DNA of 64,000 bases from Saprospirales bacterium. GTDB taxonomy: Bacteria > Bacteroidota > Bacteroidia > Chitinophagales > Saprospiraceae. Position 1 is the first letter of the stretch, and each line of letters starts with the position of its first letter. A program made the translations under genes and the position numbers. The notes below the pieces were generated by a model. The model saw only the letters and a list, made by a program, of their open reading frames with translations. It was not told where the DNA came from and ran no database searches. Positions 26,960-35,572 of this stretch are shown here, piece by piece. The DNA lies in contig REEO01000060.1 in the NCBI GenBank assembly GCA_007695035.1, positions 1 through 64,000 on the forward strand. Reading direction: 5' to 3'.

Positions 26960-27529
26960 TCACTCAACATCTTCTCTTTGCGAAAATGCCAACTTTTTCA
27001 GTAATACCACATCCACCATCATATGAGCAACTGCAGCACTCAAAATCCCCACCTCCTCCGTCAAATATCCCATGCCGGCAATAAAGAAACACATGGCAAT
27101 GCCGTAAATCGTGATCCTCCAGTTCATGGGATTTAGGTATCCGTGGATGGCTACAAAAATAATGGCCGTAATCCATATGCCGAGCAGCGGTTGCAATCCC
27201 CCTCGAAAGAAGAGCTCTTCACCAAATCCCGCACAGAAGGACAAAAACCACACATCGCCAATACTCAGGTTCAGGCCCCGGATAAGGTCTCTGTACTTCG
27301 TATAGATCCCCCGCATAAAGCGCCTTTGAACAATGAACCAGGCCGCATACCCACACACCAGGCCGTAGATCAGACCTGTTAAAATTTGAACAGGAAAACT
27401 GTAGTGGCCCCGCAAAAATTCAATCACAGACTCCTCCCGCACAAACCAAATCAGCGCAACACCAGAAAGGCCAAACCCTATTATGGTAATGTAACCGAGC
27501 ACTCGCGGATTCCTGAAATCAATTTCCAT
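26960..27529 (-). CDS. CPBP-family intramembrane metalloprotease
   Basis: The 189-residue protein has about five or six hydrophobic helices and the CPBP/ABI signature. GEELFFRGG near 105 supplies the EExxxR motif. A His near 127 (VAIHGYLN) and one near 168 (AVAHMMVDVV) complete the putative metal site. Members act like CAAX prenyl proteases or in bacteriocin self-immunity; the substrate here is unknown. It lies 180 bp upstream of lysA in the same direction, with no sign of a shared operon. Confidence 0.86.
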   Translation of the reverse strand: MEIDFRNPRVLGYITIIGFGLSGVALIWFVREESVIEFLRGHYSFPVQILTGLIYGLVCGYAAWFIVQRRFMRGIYTKYRDLIRGLNLSIGDVWFLSFCAGFGEELFFRGGLQPLLGIWITAIIFVAIHGYLNPMNWRITIYGIAMCFFIAGMGYLTEEVGILSAAVAHMMVDVVLLKKLAFSQREDVE

Positions 27530-27740
27530 CTTGCAAAAGTAAGCAGTAAAAAATTACCCGCGCAAAATGTCCGACTTTTCAGGATCCATCCACTCAATCA
27601 GGCTTGAATGAGAACGAGGGAACCGGAGATTGATGTGACGAAAAGTTGTGAAAGGCTGTCTCTGAAAGGGTTTTGTCGAAAAACCATAGTGCACTATCAA
27701 AAACTCCTTATCTTGACCCTCAAATCAAACTTCAGCAACG

Positions 27741-28454
27741 ATGAAAAACTTCAGCTTTTTATTATTGACGCTCTCAGTGAGCATGGTATCATGCCAGTTT
27801 TTTAATCAAAAAACGGTACATGGCGATGGAGAAATGAGCCGGGAAGCGCGGACAATAGGTGAATTCACGCAGCTTGAAGTAGCGGGCAACTTCACGGTTA
27901 AACATACGCTCTCCTCCGAGCCATCTCTGGAAATCAATGCTGAGTACAATCTGATGGAGCACATTAAAACCGAGCTCATAAACGGCAGATTGGAAATTTC
28001 CACCCCTCAAAATGTTCGTCTCAGACCCAAAAAGGATATAGAGATATTGTTGACCGGCCCGAAATTGGAGGTGTTGTCCCTACTCGGCTCCGGATCTGTT
28101 CTTGTCGATAAAATGGATAGTGAAAAGGTCAGGGTTTCACTCAATGGTTCAGGTAATCTTTTCTCAAATCTAGAGGCCGGAAAAGTTGAGGCTTCCCTAA
28201 ATGGATCTGGGCAAATTACCCTTGACGGAGAGGTGCCCACAGCGGATTTCAGCCTCAACGGATCGGGGACCATACGCGCATCGGGGCTGAGCGTGGGAGA
28301 ACTCAAGGCGGGCATTCGCGGCTCTGGTGAAATTTTTTGCAACGTCATCAGCACACTAGATGCATCCATAACCGGCAATGGAAAAGTGCTCTACAGCGGA
28401 AATCCCGAAGTGAATGAGCGAGTTACCGGATCGGGTAAGGTGGTGAGGAATTGA
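27741..28454 (+). CDS. Head-GIN/DUF2807 lipoprotein
   Basis: The 237-residue protein has a short signal peptide and lipobox-like end at Cys18 (SMVSC). It then contains a DUF2807 (putative auto-transporter adhesin, head-GIN) domain over the rest of the chain. The domain is a right-handed beta-helix-like array; recurring LNGSG, LLGSGS and IRGSGE turns spaced by about 20 residues are visible. The family is common in Bacteroidota, with no proven function; surface or periplasmic binding is assumed. It is probably monocistronic. Confidence 0.87.
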   Translation: MKNFSFLLLTLSVSMVSCQFFNQKTVHGDGEMSREARTIGEFTQLEVAGNFTVKHTLSSEPSLEINAEYNLMEHIKTELINGRLEISTPQNVRLRPKKDIEILLTGPKLEVLSLLGSGSVLVDKMDSEKVRVSLNGSGNLFSNLEAGKVEASLNGSGQITLDGEVPTADFSLNGSGTIRASGLSVGELKAGIRGSGEIFCNVISTLDASITGNGKVLYSGNPEVNERVTGSGKVVRN

Positions 28455-28947
28455 TTGGTGGAGTTAGGAAAACAGGGCTCCTCATTCAAAATCCTTCAAA
28501 CTAAAATTTGAACCGGTCGCTATGGGATTATCGCTTCTATTTATCGGTTCTCTTGTTATAGCAAGACCGATTGGGAGGGTGAGGAGGGGTTTTGAAAATC
28601 TGTGAGGATGTCGTGAATCTATTAAATTCGTTCATTGATACAGTTCATAGTATTTTACTTGAATATAAATTGATGATTTTAGAAAGATTGGTGGTCCTGA
28701 TTGGAATTTAACCCAATTGCCCTTTACCGGGGAGATTATTTAAGGAGAAATACGGCTAAAGTTTACACCGGAGCCAACTAAGTAGATGTAAATTTGATTG
28801 TTGACTAAAGGTTAAAGGTATATGATTGCAGGATGATTGAAGAAAGGTTCTAAGGGTGGCTTGATGAGATTTGATGTAAACTTGATGCATAAATAATTAT
28901 AATCCTTTTTACCTTGCTGGGTTGATTACAGAGTTAAGAGTACTGGA
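28455..28947. other. Gene-free stretch with one imperfect hairpin
   Basis: About 490 bp with no ORF I believe. An imperfect hairpin lies at 28543-28571: ATCGG and TCTTG pair with CAAGA and CCGAT around a 6-nt loop, with a 3-nt bulge. It has no T-run, so it is not a clear terminator. The remainder is AT-rich. Confidence 0.4.
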
Positions 28948-29438
28948 ATGGCCATTAAGTTTGTGAAATCAATAATGACTGACCTGCAATCTGACCGAAT
29001 CGAGCGTACCACCTCTTTTCGAGAAGATGAACTAGGGCCTGCTATGTGTGCCTTAGCCAATAATTTCCCCAATCACAGGAAGCCGGGATATATCCTACTT
29101 GGGGTTGAGGATAATGGGATTGTTGGGGGGATTACCATAACAGATGAGCATCTTCAAAAAATCGGAAATGTTAAACCCAATGGAAATGTCCTACCACAAC
29201 CATCACTAGTTGTCAGTCAGGTTTTTTCTTTGGACGTGGGGATATGGTGGCAATTAGAGCAGATTCATTCAAATAAAAAAGTATTGCAAATTACACGTAC
29301 TGGGCACTGCGGGAATTGATAATGAATGCAATCATGCACCGGAATTACGAGTCAAATTCACCAAATTATATTTATGAGTCTACTCTAAAATCCCATTTCT
29401 ATTCCGAATGGCTACAAAATTCAATCTTTTCGTTATAG
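28948..29438 (+). pseudogene. Decayed AlbA_2/COG2865-type ATP-binding regulator
   Basis: The first 90 or so codons (from 28948) read as an AlbA_2/Schlafen-like domain: TTSFREDELGPAMCALANNFPN, GYILLGVEDNG and GGITITDEHL. The frame breaks in a T6 run at 29222-29227. In the next frame, FGRGDMVAIRADSFK continues the domain up to a stop. Further on, 29316-29438 encodes INAxxHRNYxSNSP-like sequence (MNAIMHRNYESNSPNYIY), typical of the C-terminal HATPase domain of COG2865 proteins. The roughly 200 residues normally between are missing. So this is a gene with a frameshift, a premature stop and an internal deletion. Confidence 0.72.
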
Positions 29439-30010
29439 GGTGAAATCTTTCCTCAACGTAGCTTAGGCTATGCCTGCGGAATAATTCACCCGATGCCTCG
29501 ATCTTGAATTTGCAAGCCCACCCCCCCCAAAGATTTGGGGGGTTCTTAAAAGGAAAGGCTTAAAAAGGCCCGGCAAGGCCAGTAGAAAAGTTACAAGTTA
29601 ATGCTTGAATTGGAACTACAGGCTCGTTGGCGACTTACATAGGAGTGAGCTTTGTTTTGAGGTGTACTTTTAAAGTTGCCATTCAATTTGCTAAAACCTC
29701 TCGCCCGGAAGGTCTTCCATCAAAATGTCTATCAACATTGGAGGCCTCAGCTTGAAAAATTAAATAGATTTTTTGCGAAAAGTATTGAAAAGCGCTACCT
29801 TTCACAAAATTTTACTCTTAACCTCCAGAAAAACCCGCTATACATCATTCGGTCAATTCACCCTGCTTAAAACACTCCGCACCCCCATTCTCTAAAATAT
29901 TTACATATTTGCATGAATAACCCGGTAGGTCAATTTCCCGGAATATTAGATTGTAAAGCAAAGACCCATTGGGAATTCATTTGTAACCGCGGAGAAAAAA
30001 GATCAATGAA
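29439..30010. other. Gene-free stretch
   Basis: About 570 bp with no convincing gene. A 64-codon frame (29676-29870) starts only with TTG and matches nothing I know, so I left it out. A GC-rich inverted repeat lies at 29523-29542. CATATTTG at 29904-29911, a 7/8 match to the -7 element, could serve the epimerase gene. Confidence 0.4.
29523..29542 (+). terminator. Poly-C/poly-G hairpin, possible terminator
   Basis: CCCCCCAAA and TTTGGGGGG flank a 2-bp centre; a stem of about 8 bp with a small loop is likely. It lies 85 bp after the decayed AlbA_2 gene. The downstream sequence has only a few T residues, so termination is uncertain. Confidence 0.4.
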
Positions 30011-31120
30011 ATGAAAATACGGGAAATAGGAATCTATCCACTGGAGATTCCACTAAATGAGCCGTTTGTAATCAGTCTTGGAACCATTACCCACGCGCGA
30101 AACCTGCTGGTGGAGATTCGTGCTGATGGAGGTTTGAAGGGTCAGGGTGAGTGCTCACCTTATTCGTTTATCAACGGCGAAATGCTGGAGGGACAACTGG
30201 CACTGGCACCTTTGCTCGCGCGCTTGTGGATAGGTAAGGATTGCAGGGAGATAGAGGCCCGGATGACGGAGTTGGATGGCTTGTTGTCGGGAAATTACGC
30301 CCTTAAATCCGCATTTGACATGGCGCTCTACGACCTGAATGCGCGCGCTGCAAACTTGCCTTTGTTTCGATTTCTCGGCGGAACAAACCGAAGCCCCCTC
30401 TGGAGTGACCGAACCGTATCGGTTGGAAATCCGGCTACTATGGCGGTAGAAGCTGTCCGCTATCTGGAAATGGGCTTTAGGTCCATAAAGGTGAAACTGG
30501 GTGGTCCCTTTGAGTCTGATGTGGCGCGAATTAGGACCATCAGGGAATCCATTGGAGAGGATACGCCCCTTCGTTTGGACGCCAATCAGGCCTGGTCGGT
30601 CAGTCAGGCGGTGAGGACCTTGAGGGCTCTCGAAACTTACAATATAGAACACTGTGAAGAACCCATTGCAGCAGGTGACCTGACCGGACTCCGTTTTGTG
30701 CGCCAAAACAGCCCCATTCCAATAATGGCAGACGAGAGTCTTTTCACTCACCGTGATGCTGCCAATCTCCTGCAAATGCAGGCATGCGACTATTTCAATA
30801 TCAAGCTCTCCAAGTCCGGGGGGATTTCCAATGCACTGAAAATTGCTGCCATTGCAGAGTCTGCCGGCATTCCCTGCCAGGTCGGGTGTTTTTCAGAAAC
30901 GCGGCTGGCCATTTCCGCCCTGGTTCATTTTGTCATGGCAAGGGATATCGTCATTCATTACGACCTCGACAGCCCCCTTATGCTGAGTGAGGATCCCGTA
31001 TCCGGTGGTGTATCACTTAAAAGCAATGGCCGGGCAACAATCCCCGATGAAAAACCCGGTCATGGAGCAGAGATCAAAAAGGAGTTTTTGGATGAGGAGC
31101 GGGTTGTGGTTGTGGAGTAA
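30011..31120 (+). CDS. Dipeptide epimerase-like enolase-superfamily enzyme
   Basis: This 369-residue protein belongs to the mandelate racemase/muconate-lactonising branch of the enolase superfamily, most like L-Ala-D/L-Glu epimerases that recycle murein peptides. The barrel shows the KxK motif (Lys160, Lys162), metal ligands Asp190 (RLDANQAW), Glu216 or Glu217 (HCEEPI) and Asp241 (MADES), and the opposite lysine in KLSKSGG (265-268). The N-terminal capping domain covers about 1-125. Substrate specificity cannot be fixed from sequence alone. It is convergent with egtB, with 17 bp between the ends. Confidence 0.88.
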   Translation: MKIREIGIYPLEIPLNEPFVISLGTITHARNLLVEIRADGGLKGQGECSPYSFINGEMLEGQLALAPLLARLWIGKDCREIEARMTELDGLLSGNYALKSAFDMALYDLNARAANLPLFRFLGGTNRSPLWSDRTVSVGNPATMAVEAVRYLEMGFRSIKVKLGGPFESDVARIRTIRESIGEDTPLRLDANQAWSVSQAVRTLRALETYNIEHCEEPIAAGDLTGLRFVRQNSPIPIMADESLFTHRDAANLLQMQACDYFNIKLSKSGGISNALKIAAIAESAGIPCQVGCFSETRLAISALVHFVMARDIVIHYDLDSPLMLSEDPVSGGVSLKSNGRATIPDEKPGHGAEIKKEFLDEERVVVVE

Positions 31121-31137
31121 TTGGTAAAACCCCCTTT

Positions 31138-32310
31138 TCACCCATCCCCCGCAAGTCTAATTCCGGTAAACTGCCAGCGCATCTCCGGGTGAAAGAAATT
31201 TCGGTACGTCCGGCGGCTGTGGCCCTTTGGGGTTGCCACACTGTGACCGCGGCAAACCATTTGGTTTATCATAAACTTTCCATTGTACTCTCCTATGGCT
31301 CCCTCCGGCTTTTGATATCCGGGATAGGGTGTGTAGGGACTTGAGGTGTGCTCCCACCTGAGACCCGTTTTAAGCTCAGGAGCTGCCACTTCCCACTCGG
31401 CCTCCGTGGGTAGTCGCTTGCCACTCCATTCAGCAAATGCAAAGGCCTCGTAATGACTGATGTGAGTCACCGGTTCGTGGTTCTTCAGCTTTACCAGCCC
31501 CGCAAGACTGAATCTGTGCCATTCTCCATCCTTTTCCACCCAGTAAAGGGGCTTTTTAATACCCCGGTTTTCGATAAATTCTCGCGCATCGCTGTGCCAG
31601 AACCCGGTTTTCTCGTAACCGCCATCTTTCACGAATTGCAGATATTCGCCATTGGTGACCAACTTCCGGGCAATTTTAAAATCTCGAAGCATTACCTCGT
31701 GTCTAGGTTTTTCATTGTCGTACAAAAACAAGGCCGTATCCGCACCGATCTGATGTACACCACCGGAAATACTTAAAAAATCATAATCGGGTTCCGCCTC
31801 ATATCCTTCTTTGAAATCCTTTCTGTAAACTGGATATAGCGGGTGCTGAGCGAGAATGTACTTGATGTCCGTGAGCATCAACTCCTGGTGCTGTTGCTCG
31901 TGATTTATACCGGTTTTTATAAAAAACAGCGATTCTTCAGGTGGGTCGATCAAAAAGGACTCCATGGCTTCATCCACGTGCTCGCGGTATTCCATAATAG
32001 TCTTAACCGTGGGACGGGTCATAAATCCTCTGCAGTCTCTCTCAGGCACATCACCTACTTTCAGGTAGTAGCTGTTGAACAAAAATTTAAACTCCGGGTG
32101 AAAGCACTGATACCCTTCTACAAAACGCTCCAGCACAAACTGCTCGAAAAACCAGGTCGTGTGCGCCAAATGCCATTTAGGGGGACTGACAAACCTGGCG
32201 GGCTGAACCACAAAATCTTCAATCTCCAGTGGTTCTGTTATTCTTTTGGTTAGTGCACGAGTGGTTTTGTACATCGATTGAATGCTGACCTCACTTGCTG
32301 TAATCTCCAT
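31138..32310 (-). CDS. egtB: Ergothioneine biosynthesis sulfoxide synthase EgtB
   Basis: EgtB is a non-heme iron enzyme that joins a thiol (cysteine or gamma-glutamylcysteine) to trimethylhistidine with O2. The 390-residue protein has an N-terminal DinB-like domain with the iron ligands HxxxHxE (His137, His141, Glu143) and an upstream His in HLAHTTWFFE (47-56). A C-terminal FGE-sulfatase-like domain (about 175-390) carries GKRLPTEAEWE and ends GIRLAG. Length and motifs are normal. The histidine methyltransferase EgtD, which supplies its substrate, is not adjacent, so the pathway must be completed elsewhere. It is followed on the same strand, upstream, by the DUF427 gene. Confidence 0.92.
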   Translation of the reverse strand: MEITASEVSIQSMYKTTRALTKRITEPLEIEDFVVQPARFVSPPKWHLAHTTWFFEQFVLERFVEGYQCFHPEFKFLFNSYYLKVGDVPERDCRGFMTRPTVKTIMEYREHVDEAMESFLIDPPEESLFFIKTGINHEQQHQELMLTDIKYILAQHPLYPVYRKDFKEGYEAEPDYDFLSISGGVHQIGADTALFLYDNEKPRHEVMLRDFKIARKLVTNGEYLQFVKDGGYEKTGFWHSDAREFIENRGIKKPLYWVEKDGEWHRFSLAGLVKLKNHEPVTHISHYEAFAFAEWSGKRLPTEAEWEVAAPELKTGLRWEHTSSPYTPYPGYQKPEGAIGEYNGKFMINQMVCRGHSVATPKGHSRRTYRNFFHPEMRWQFTGIRLAGDG

Positions 32311-32346
32311 TTTGATCTGTTTTTAAAATGATTAAGCCCCAAGGGT

Positions 32347-32631
32347 TTAGGATATTTCCACATCCTTCCAAAAGGCTACGTGATTTTTAATATTTTCAGC
32401 TGCCTTTTTGGGATTGGGATAATACCAGGCAGCATCCTTACTGACTTCACCACCTTCCTTTACAAGATCGTAATAATGAGCAGTTCCTTTCCATGGGCAC
32501 CAGGTAGTGGTTTTACTTTCTCTAAAATATTTCCTGTTCAGTGACTCCACGGGAAAGTAGTGATTGCCCTCAACTCTTACGGTGTTTTCCGCGCTCGCGA
32601 GCAATACACCCTGCCATTTAGCCTCGATCAT
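32347..32631 (-). CDS. DUF427 small protein
   Basis: The 94-residue protein contains the DUF427 motif: YFPVESLNRKYFRES, TWCPWKGTAHYY and AAWYYPNP. The family is a small beta-fold of unknown role, sometimes fused in tandem in other bacteria. It sits 36 nt upstream of egtB in the same direction and is probably its operon partner. The function remains unknown. Confidence 0.88.
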   Translation of the reverse strand: MIEAKWQGVLLASAENTVRVEGNHYFPVESLNRKYFRESKTTTWCPWKGTAHYYDLVKEGGEVSKDAAWYYPNPKKAAENIKNHVAFWKDVEIS

Positions 32632-33212
32632 TCTTAATTGTCTTTGTTAGTAAAAAATCACATTGAATTAATGATTCGGCATGAATTTGTGTTCATTCAT
32701 TCAGCTTGATTCTCTCCGGGATCTAAAAATGGTCCTGCCAAAGCAACTATTTTAGTTGGTTGGAGTGACCGTGGAGGGGAAGTAGGTTTTTAGGGTGGAA
32801 TTGTTGACTCAATGGGAAATAAAATTATGCAACCATTTAGACCAACGGCGATTTTTGTTGTCACTCGCTCGTCGGTAGGTGTTATTCCGAAAAATTAATT
32901 GAAGCCCCTGGCAGCCAAATAATTCCCTGATGTAAGTTTTTACTGTCATTCTCGTGTAAACCCGCGAGAGTGGATTTGATTAAAATCAATCAAAAAGCGG
33001 TTGTTGCTTTGGACTGTTAACAACCCCACACTTTGTTAAAACTCGTCGGGAAGCGGATGGCGGTTTCACATCAATGGCCGAATAAAAGCAGTTTAAGATT
33101 GGTCTTTATTTAGGCTGCCTGCTTATATGTTTTCACTATCCTGTCGAGAGAGTTGAATTAGATGAGCCCAAGTGACTCGTCTCGCATTTTTAAAAAATTA
33201 AAATCTGATATC
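32632..33212. other. Gene-free stretch before the oxidoreductase
   Basis: About 580 bp with no ORF or RNA I can support. It contains the divergent promoters of the DUF427-egtB pair and the oxidoreductase. A small inverted pair, ATGAAT/ATTCAT, lies near 32681-32702. I saw no exact TTTG-N19-TAnnTTTG promoter. Confidence 0.35.
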
Positions 33213-34586
33213 ATGAAAAAATTTGATGCAATTATCATTGGTTCCGGTCAGGCTGGAACGCCCCTGGCTTTTCGCCTCGCTTCCGAAGGGTGGAAGGTGG
33301 CCTTTATTGAAAAAGAAAAGGTGGGAGGAACCTGTCTTAATACGGGATGCACACCGACCAAAGCTTATGTGGCCAGTGCCCGCCGAATGTGGGATGCTAG
33401 CAATGGCGCCGACCTGGGAGTAAACATACCCGGAGGAGTCTCAGTGGACCTGAAGAAAGTAAAACACCGAAAAGACGAGATAATCAAAGGCTCGGTAGAT
33501 GGCATTACCTCCGGCATAAATTCCAATGATAACATCCAATTTTTCCCGGAAAAAGCCAGGTTTCTGTCTGACAAAGTGGTCGAAGTCAAAGGAGAGGAAA
33601 TCACCGCAGACAAAATCTTTATCAATGTGGGGGGAAGTGCTTTTATTCCCGACGGTTTCCAAGATGTCAATTATCTCACCAATAAGACCATCCTGGAACT
33701 TGAAGAAGTCCCAGAGCACCTGATTGTAGTGGGTGGCAGTTACATCGGTTTGGAATTTGGTCAAATGTTTCGTCGCTTTGGCAGTAAAGTCACCATTGTT
33801 GAGCGCGGAATTGGCCTTATCACAAGAGAAGACGAAGATGTTAGCGCCGCCATCGAAGAGTTTTTGAAGGAAGAGGGAGTCGATATCCGCTTGAACTCGG
33901 ATTGCATCACCGGAGAAGCTGGACAAAATGGGCGGATTAGGGTCCAGATGAACTGCATTGGCGAAACCAGGCATATTGAGGGATCTCACTTGCTGCTCGC
34001 AACGGGCAGAAAACCAAATACAGCAGACCTGGGTCTGGACAACACCTCCCTGAAAGTTGATGATGCAGGAAATATTGTAGTGGATGACAAACTGCAAACC
34101 AATGTAGATGGTGTTTATGCACTGGGAGATTGCAATGGTAAGGGAGCGTTCACTCACACTGCTTACAATGACTTTGAAATAGTTGCTGCCAATCTGCTGG
34201 AGGGAGGTGATAGAAAGGTTTCCGACCGCATACTCATCTACGGCCTTTTTGTGGATCCCCCTCTTGGAAGGGTGGGACTTACTAAAGCTCAGGCACTTGA
34301 GAAAGGTTATGAAATTTTGGAAGCATACCGGCCAATGAGCAAGGTAGCGAGGGCTAAAGAAAAGGGGGAAACCCGCGGATTCATGAGGATAATCATCGAT
34401 AAAAATACAGAGAAAATTCTCGGGGCTTCCATCCTCGGAGTGGGCGGCGATGAGGTTGTCGGATCCATTGCAAACCTCATGTATGCAGATGCGCCTTACA
34501 CGGTCCTAAGGGATTCGGTGCAGGTTCACCCCACTGTATCTGAACTCTTGCCGACCATGCTGGAAAATCCCCAACTGGTTGATTGA
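33213..34586 (+). CDS. FAD-dependent pyridine nucleotide-disulfide oxidoreductase
   Basis: The 457-residue flavoprotein has the FAD-binding GSGQAG (residues 10-15), the redox-active CLNTGC pair at Cys41 and Cys46, a central NAD(P)-binding GGSYIG near 174, and the C-terminal HPTVSE motif near 443 that supplies the active-site His and Glu. This is the glutathione reductase/lipoamide dehydrogenase/mercuric reductase family. The C-terminal vicinal Cys pair of true mercuric reductases is absent, as is an N-terminal metal domain. So mercury reduction is unlikely, and a dihydrolipoamide-dehydrogenase-like or other disulfide reductase is more plausible. An ATG at 33162 is in frame, but the family starts at MKKFDA. 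Confidence 0.88.
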   Translation: MKKFDAIIIGSGQAGTPLAFRLASEGWKVAFIEKEKVGGTCLNTGCTPTKAYVASARRMWDASNGADLGVNIPGGVSVDLKKVKHRKDEIIKGSVDGITSGINSNDNIQFFPEKARFLSDKVVEVKGEEITADKIFINVGGSAFIPDGFQDVNYLTNKTILELEEVPEHLIVVGGSYIGLEFGQMFRRFGSKVTIVERGIGLITREDEDVSAAIEEFLKEEGVDIRLNSDCITGEAGQNGRIRVQMNCIGETRHIEGSHLLLATGRKPNTADLGLDNTSLKVDDAGNIVVDDKLQTNVDGVYALGDCNGKGAFTHTAYNDFEIVAANLLEGGDRKVSDRILIYGLFVDPPLGRVGLTKAQALEKGYEILEAYRPMSKVARAKEKGETRGFMRIIIDKNTEKILGASILGVGGDEVVGSIANLMYADAPYTVLRDSVQVHPTVSELLPTMLENPQLVD

Positions 34587-35051
34587 CCTGCGAATGGAAA
34601 CAGGACCTTTTGTTGCAAATCATCATTTAACGGTATTTGGCTGACCGATCTATTTTCCCTGTTGATCGATTTATTGACTGTCGTACGTTTTATCGGTTCT
34701 ATGCATTTTTGAGTCCACTCTAAAAAGCGCTTTATACAACACGGTCGATTCCTGTAAAAATACTTTTATTTAAAGAATCAAAACAGTGATAAAACTTTTG
34801 AAACACTGGCTAATGTTAAGAAGAATAATATCAATAGTTGCAAACCGTTCAGGAATTATTATCTTTGGCCAAAGCCGCGGTGTCATTAAAAACATGCGGT
34901 ATCTGGCTTGAGTCTCGTTTTTTTTGGTTTTTTCCTGACCCGGAAAAAGATAATATGCTTGCGACTTAGCCGAAATATAGCACTTGACATGACATCGGTT
35001 TCGGTCCTTTTTAGTAAATTTGGTCCGGGTTAATTCTGATTGACAGTTAAA
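34587..35051 (+). promoter_or_regulatory. Upstream region of the copper/silver operon
   Basis: This 465-bp gap has a good -7 element TAAATTTG at 35015-35022, about 30 bp before the ATG of the HYC_CC_PP gene. No TTTG sits at the right distance for a -33 element; TTG at 34984-34986 is too far (28 nt). I did not find a convincing operator palindrome. The rest is AT-rich without a gene. Confidence 0.4.
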
Positions 35052-35477
35052 ATGGGTAAATCACTTCACATATCTCTGGCAATTCTGCTGTACATTAGTT
35101 CGGCCGGGGTGTTGGTTCATAAGCACCTATGTCAGGGTAAAGTGATAAACGTGGCATTTTGGTCGCCCGCTAATTCCTGTCATGAAGAAGACGAAGCCAC
35201 TTGTAGTTCTTCAGCTAATTCTTGTACCATTCCATCCGGAGAAAAGAGCGAGAAGGAATGCTGTGATGATGATCTGAGTTTTGAGGTAGCTGACTGGGAT
35301 TACGTTCCAGACAACCACCAGAAAATCAATTTCGATCAGCACTTTTCAGCCTGTTTGCCCAATCCGGTTTTTGTAATTTCTCAGGATTTACGGGAAAACC
35401 CATCGGACCGAAATTACAGGCCACCCCCACTTAAACTGGTTCCCCTACCCATTTTATACTGCTCATTCCGCTGTTAG
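35052..35477 (+). CDS. HYC_CC_PP family protein, first gene of copper/silver operon
   Basis: The 141-residue protein has an N-terminal hydrophobic segment (about 6-22) followed by the HKHLC motif (His23, His25, Cys27). A Cys-rich stretch (Cys43, Cys51, Cys58, with His44), the CC pair at Cys70-Cys71, and a C-terminal PPP motif follow. These are the features that name the HYC_CC_PP family. The many soft ligands and the neighbouring CusA, CusB and TolC genes suggest periplasmic copper or silver binding. An earlier TTG start is in frame, but ATG at 35052 is better. It lies 95 bp before cusA and probably shares its promoter. Confidence 0.83.
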   Translation: MGKSLHISLAILLYISSAGVLVHKHLCQGKVINVAFWSPANSCHEEDEATCSSSANSCTIPSGEKSEKECCDDDLSFEVADWDYVPDNHQKINFDQHFSACLPNPVFVISQDLRENPSDRNYRPPPLKLVPLPILYCSFRC

Positions 35478-35572
35478 ATTTCATCAAGTTGGATTCATTG
35501 CCCTGTCCAGTATTCCGGGCATGAGGAGATTCCGAAATTTTATATTAATTTACCTGATGAAATCTAATCGAT

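Noticed and set aside
29676-29870. A 64-codon frame between the decayed AlbA_2 gene and the epimerase
   Set aside because: It can start only at TTG, has no family match and lies in degraded intergenic DNA.
33213-34586. Mercuric reductase (MerA)
   Set aside because: The disulfide pair and flavin motifs fit, but the C-terminal vicinal Cys pair and any mer genes are missing.
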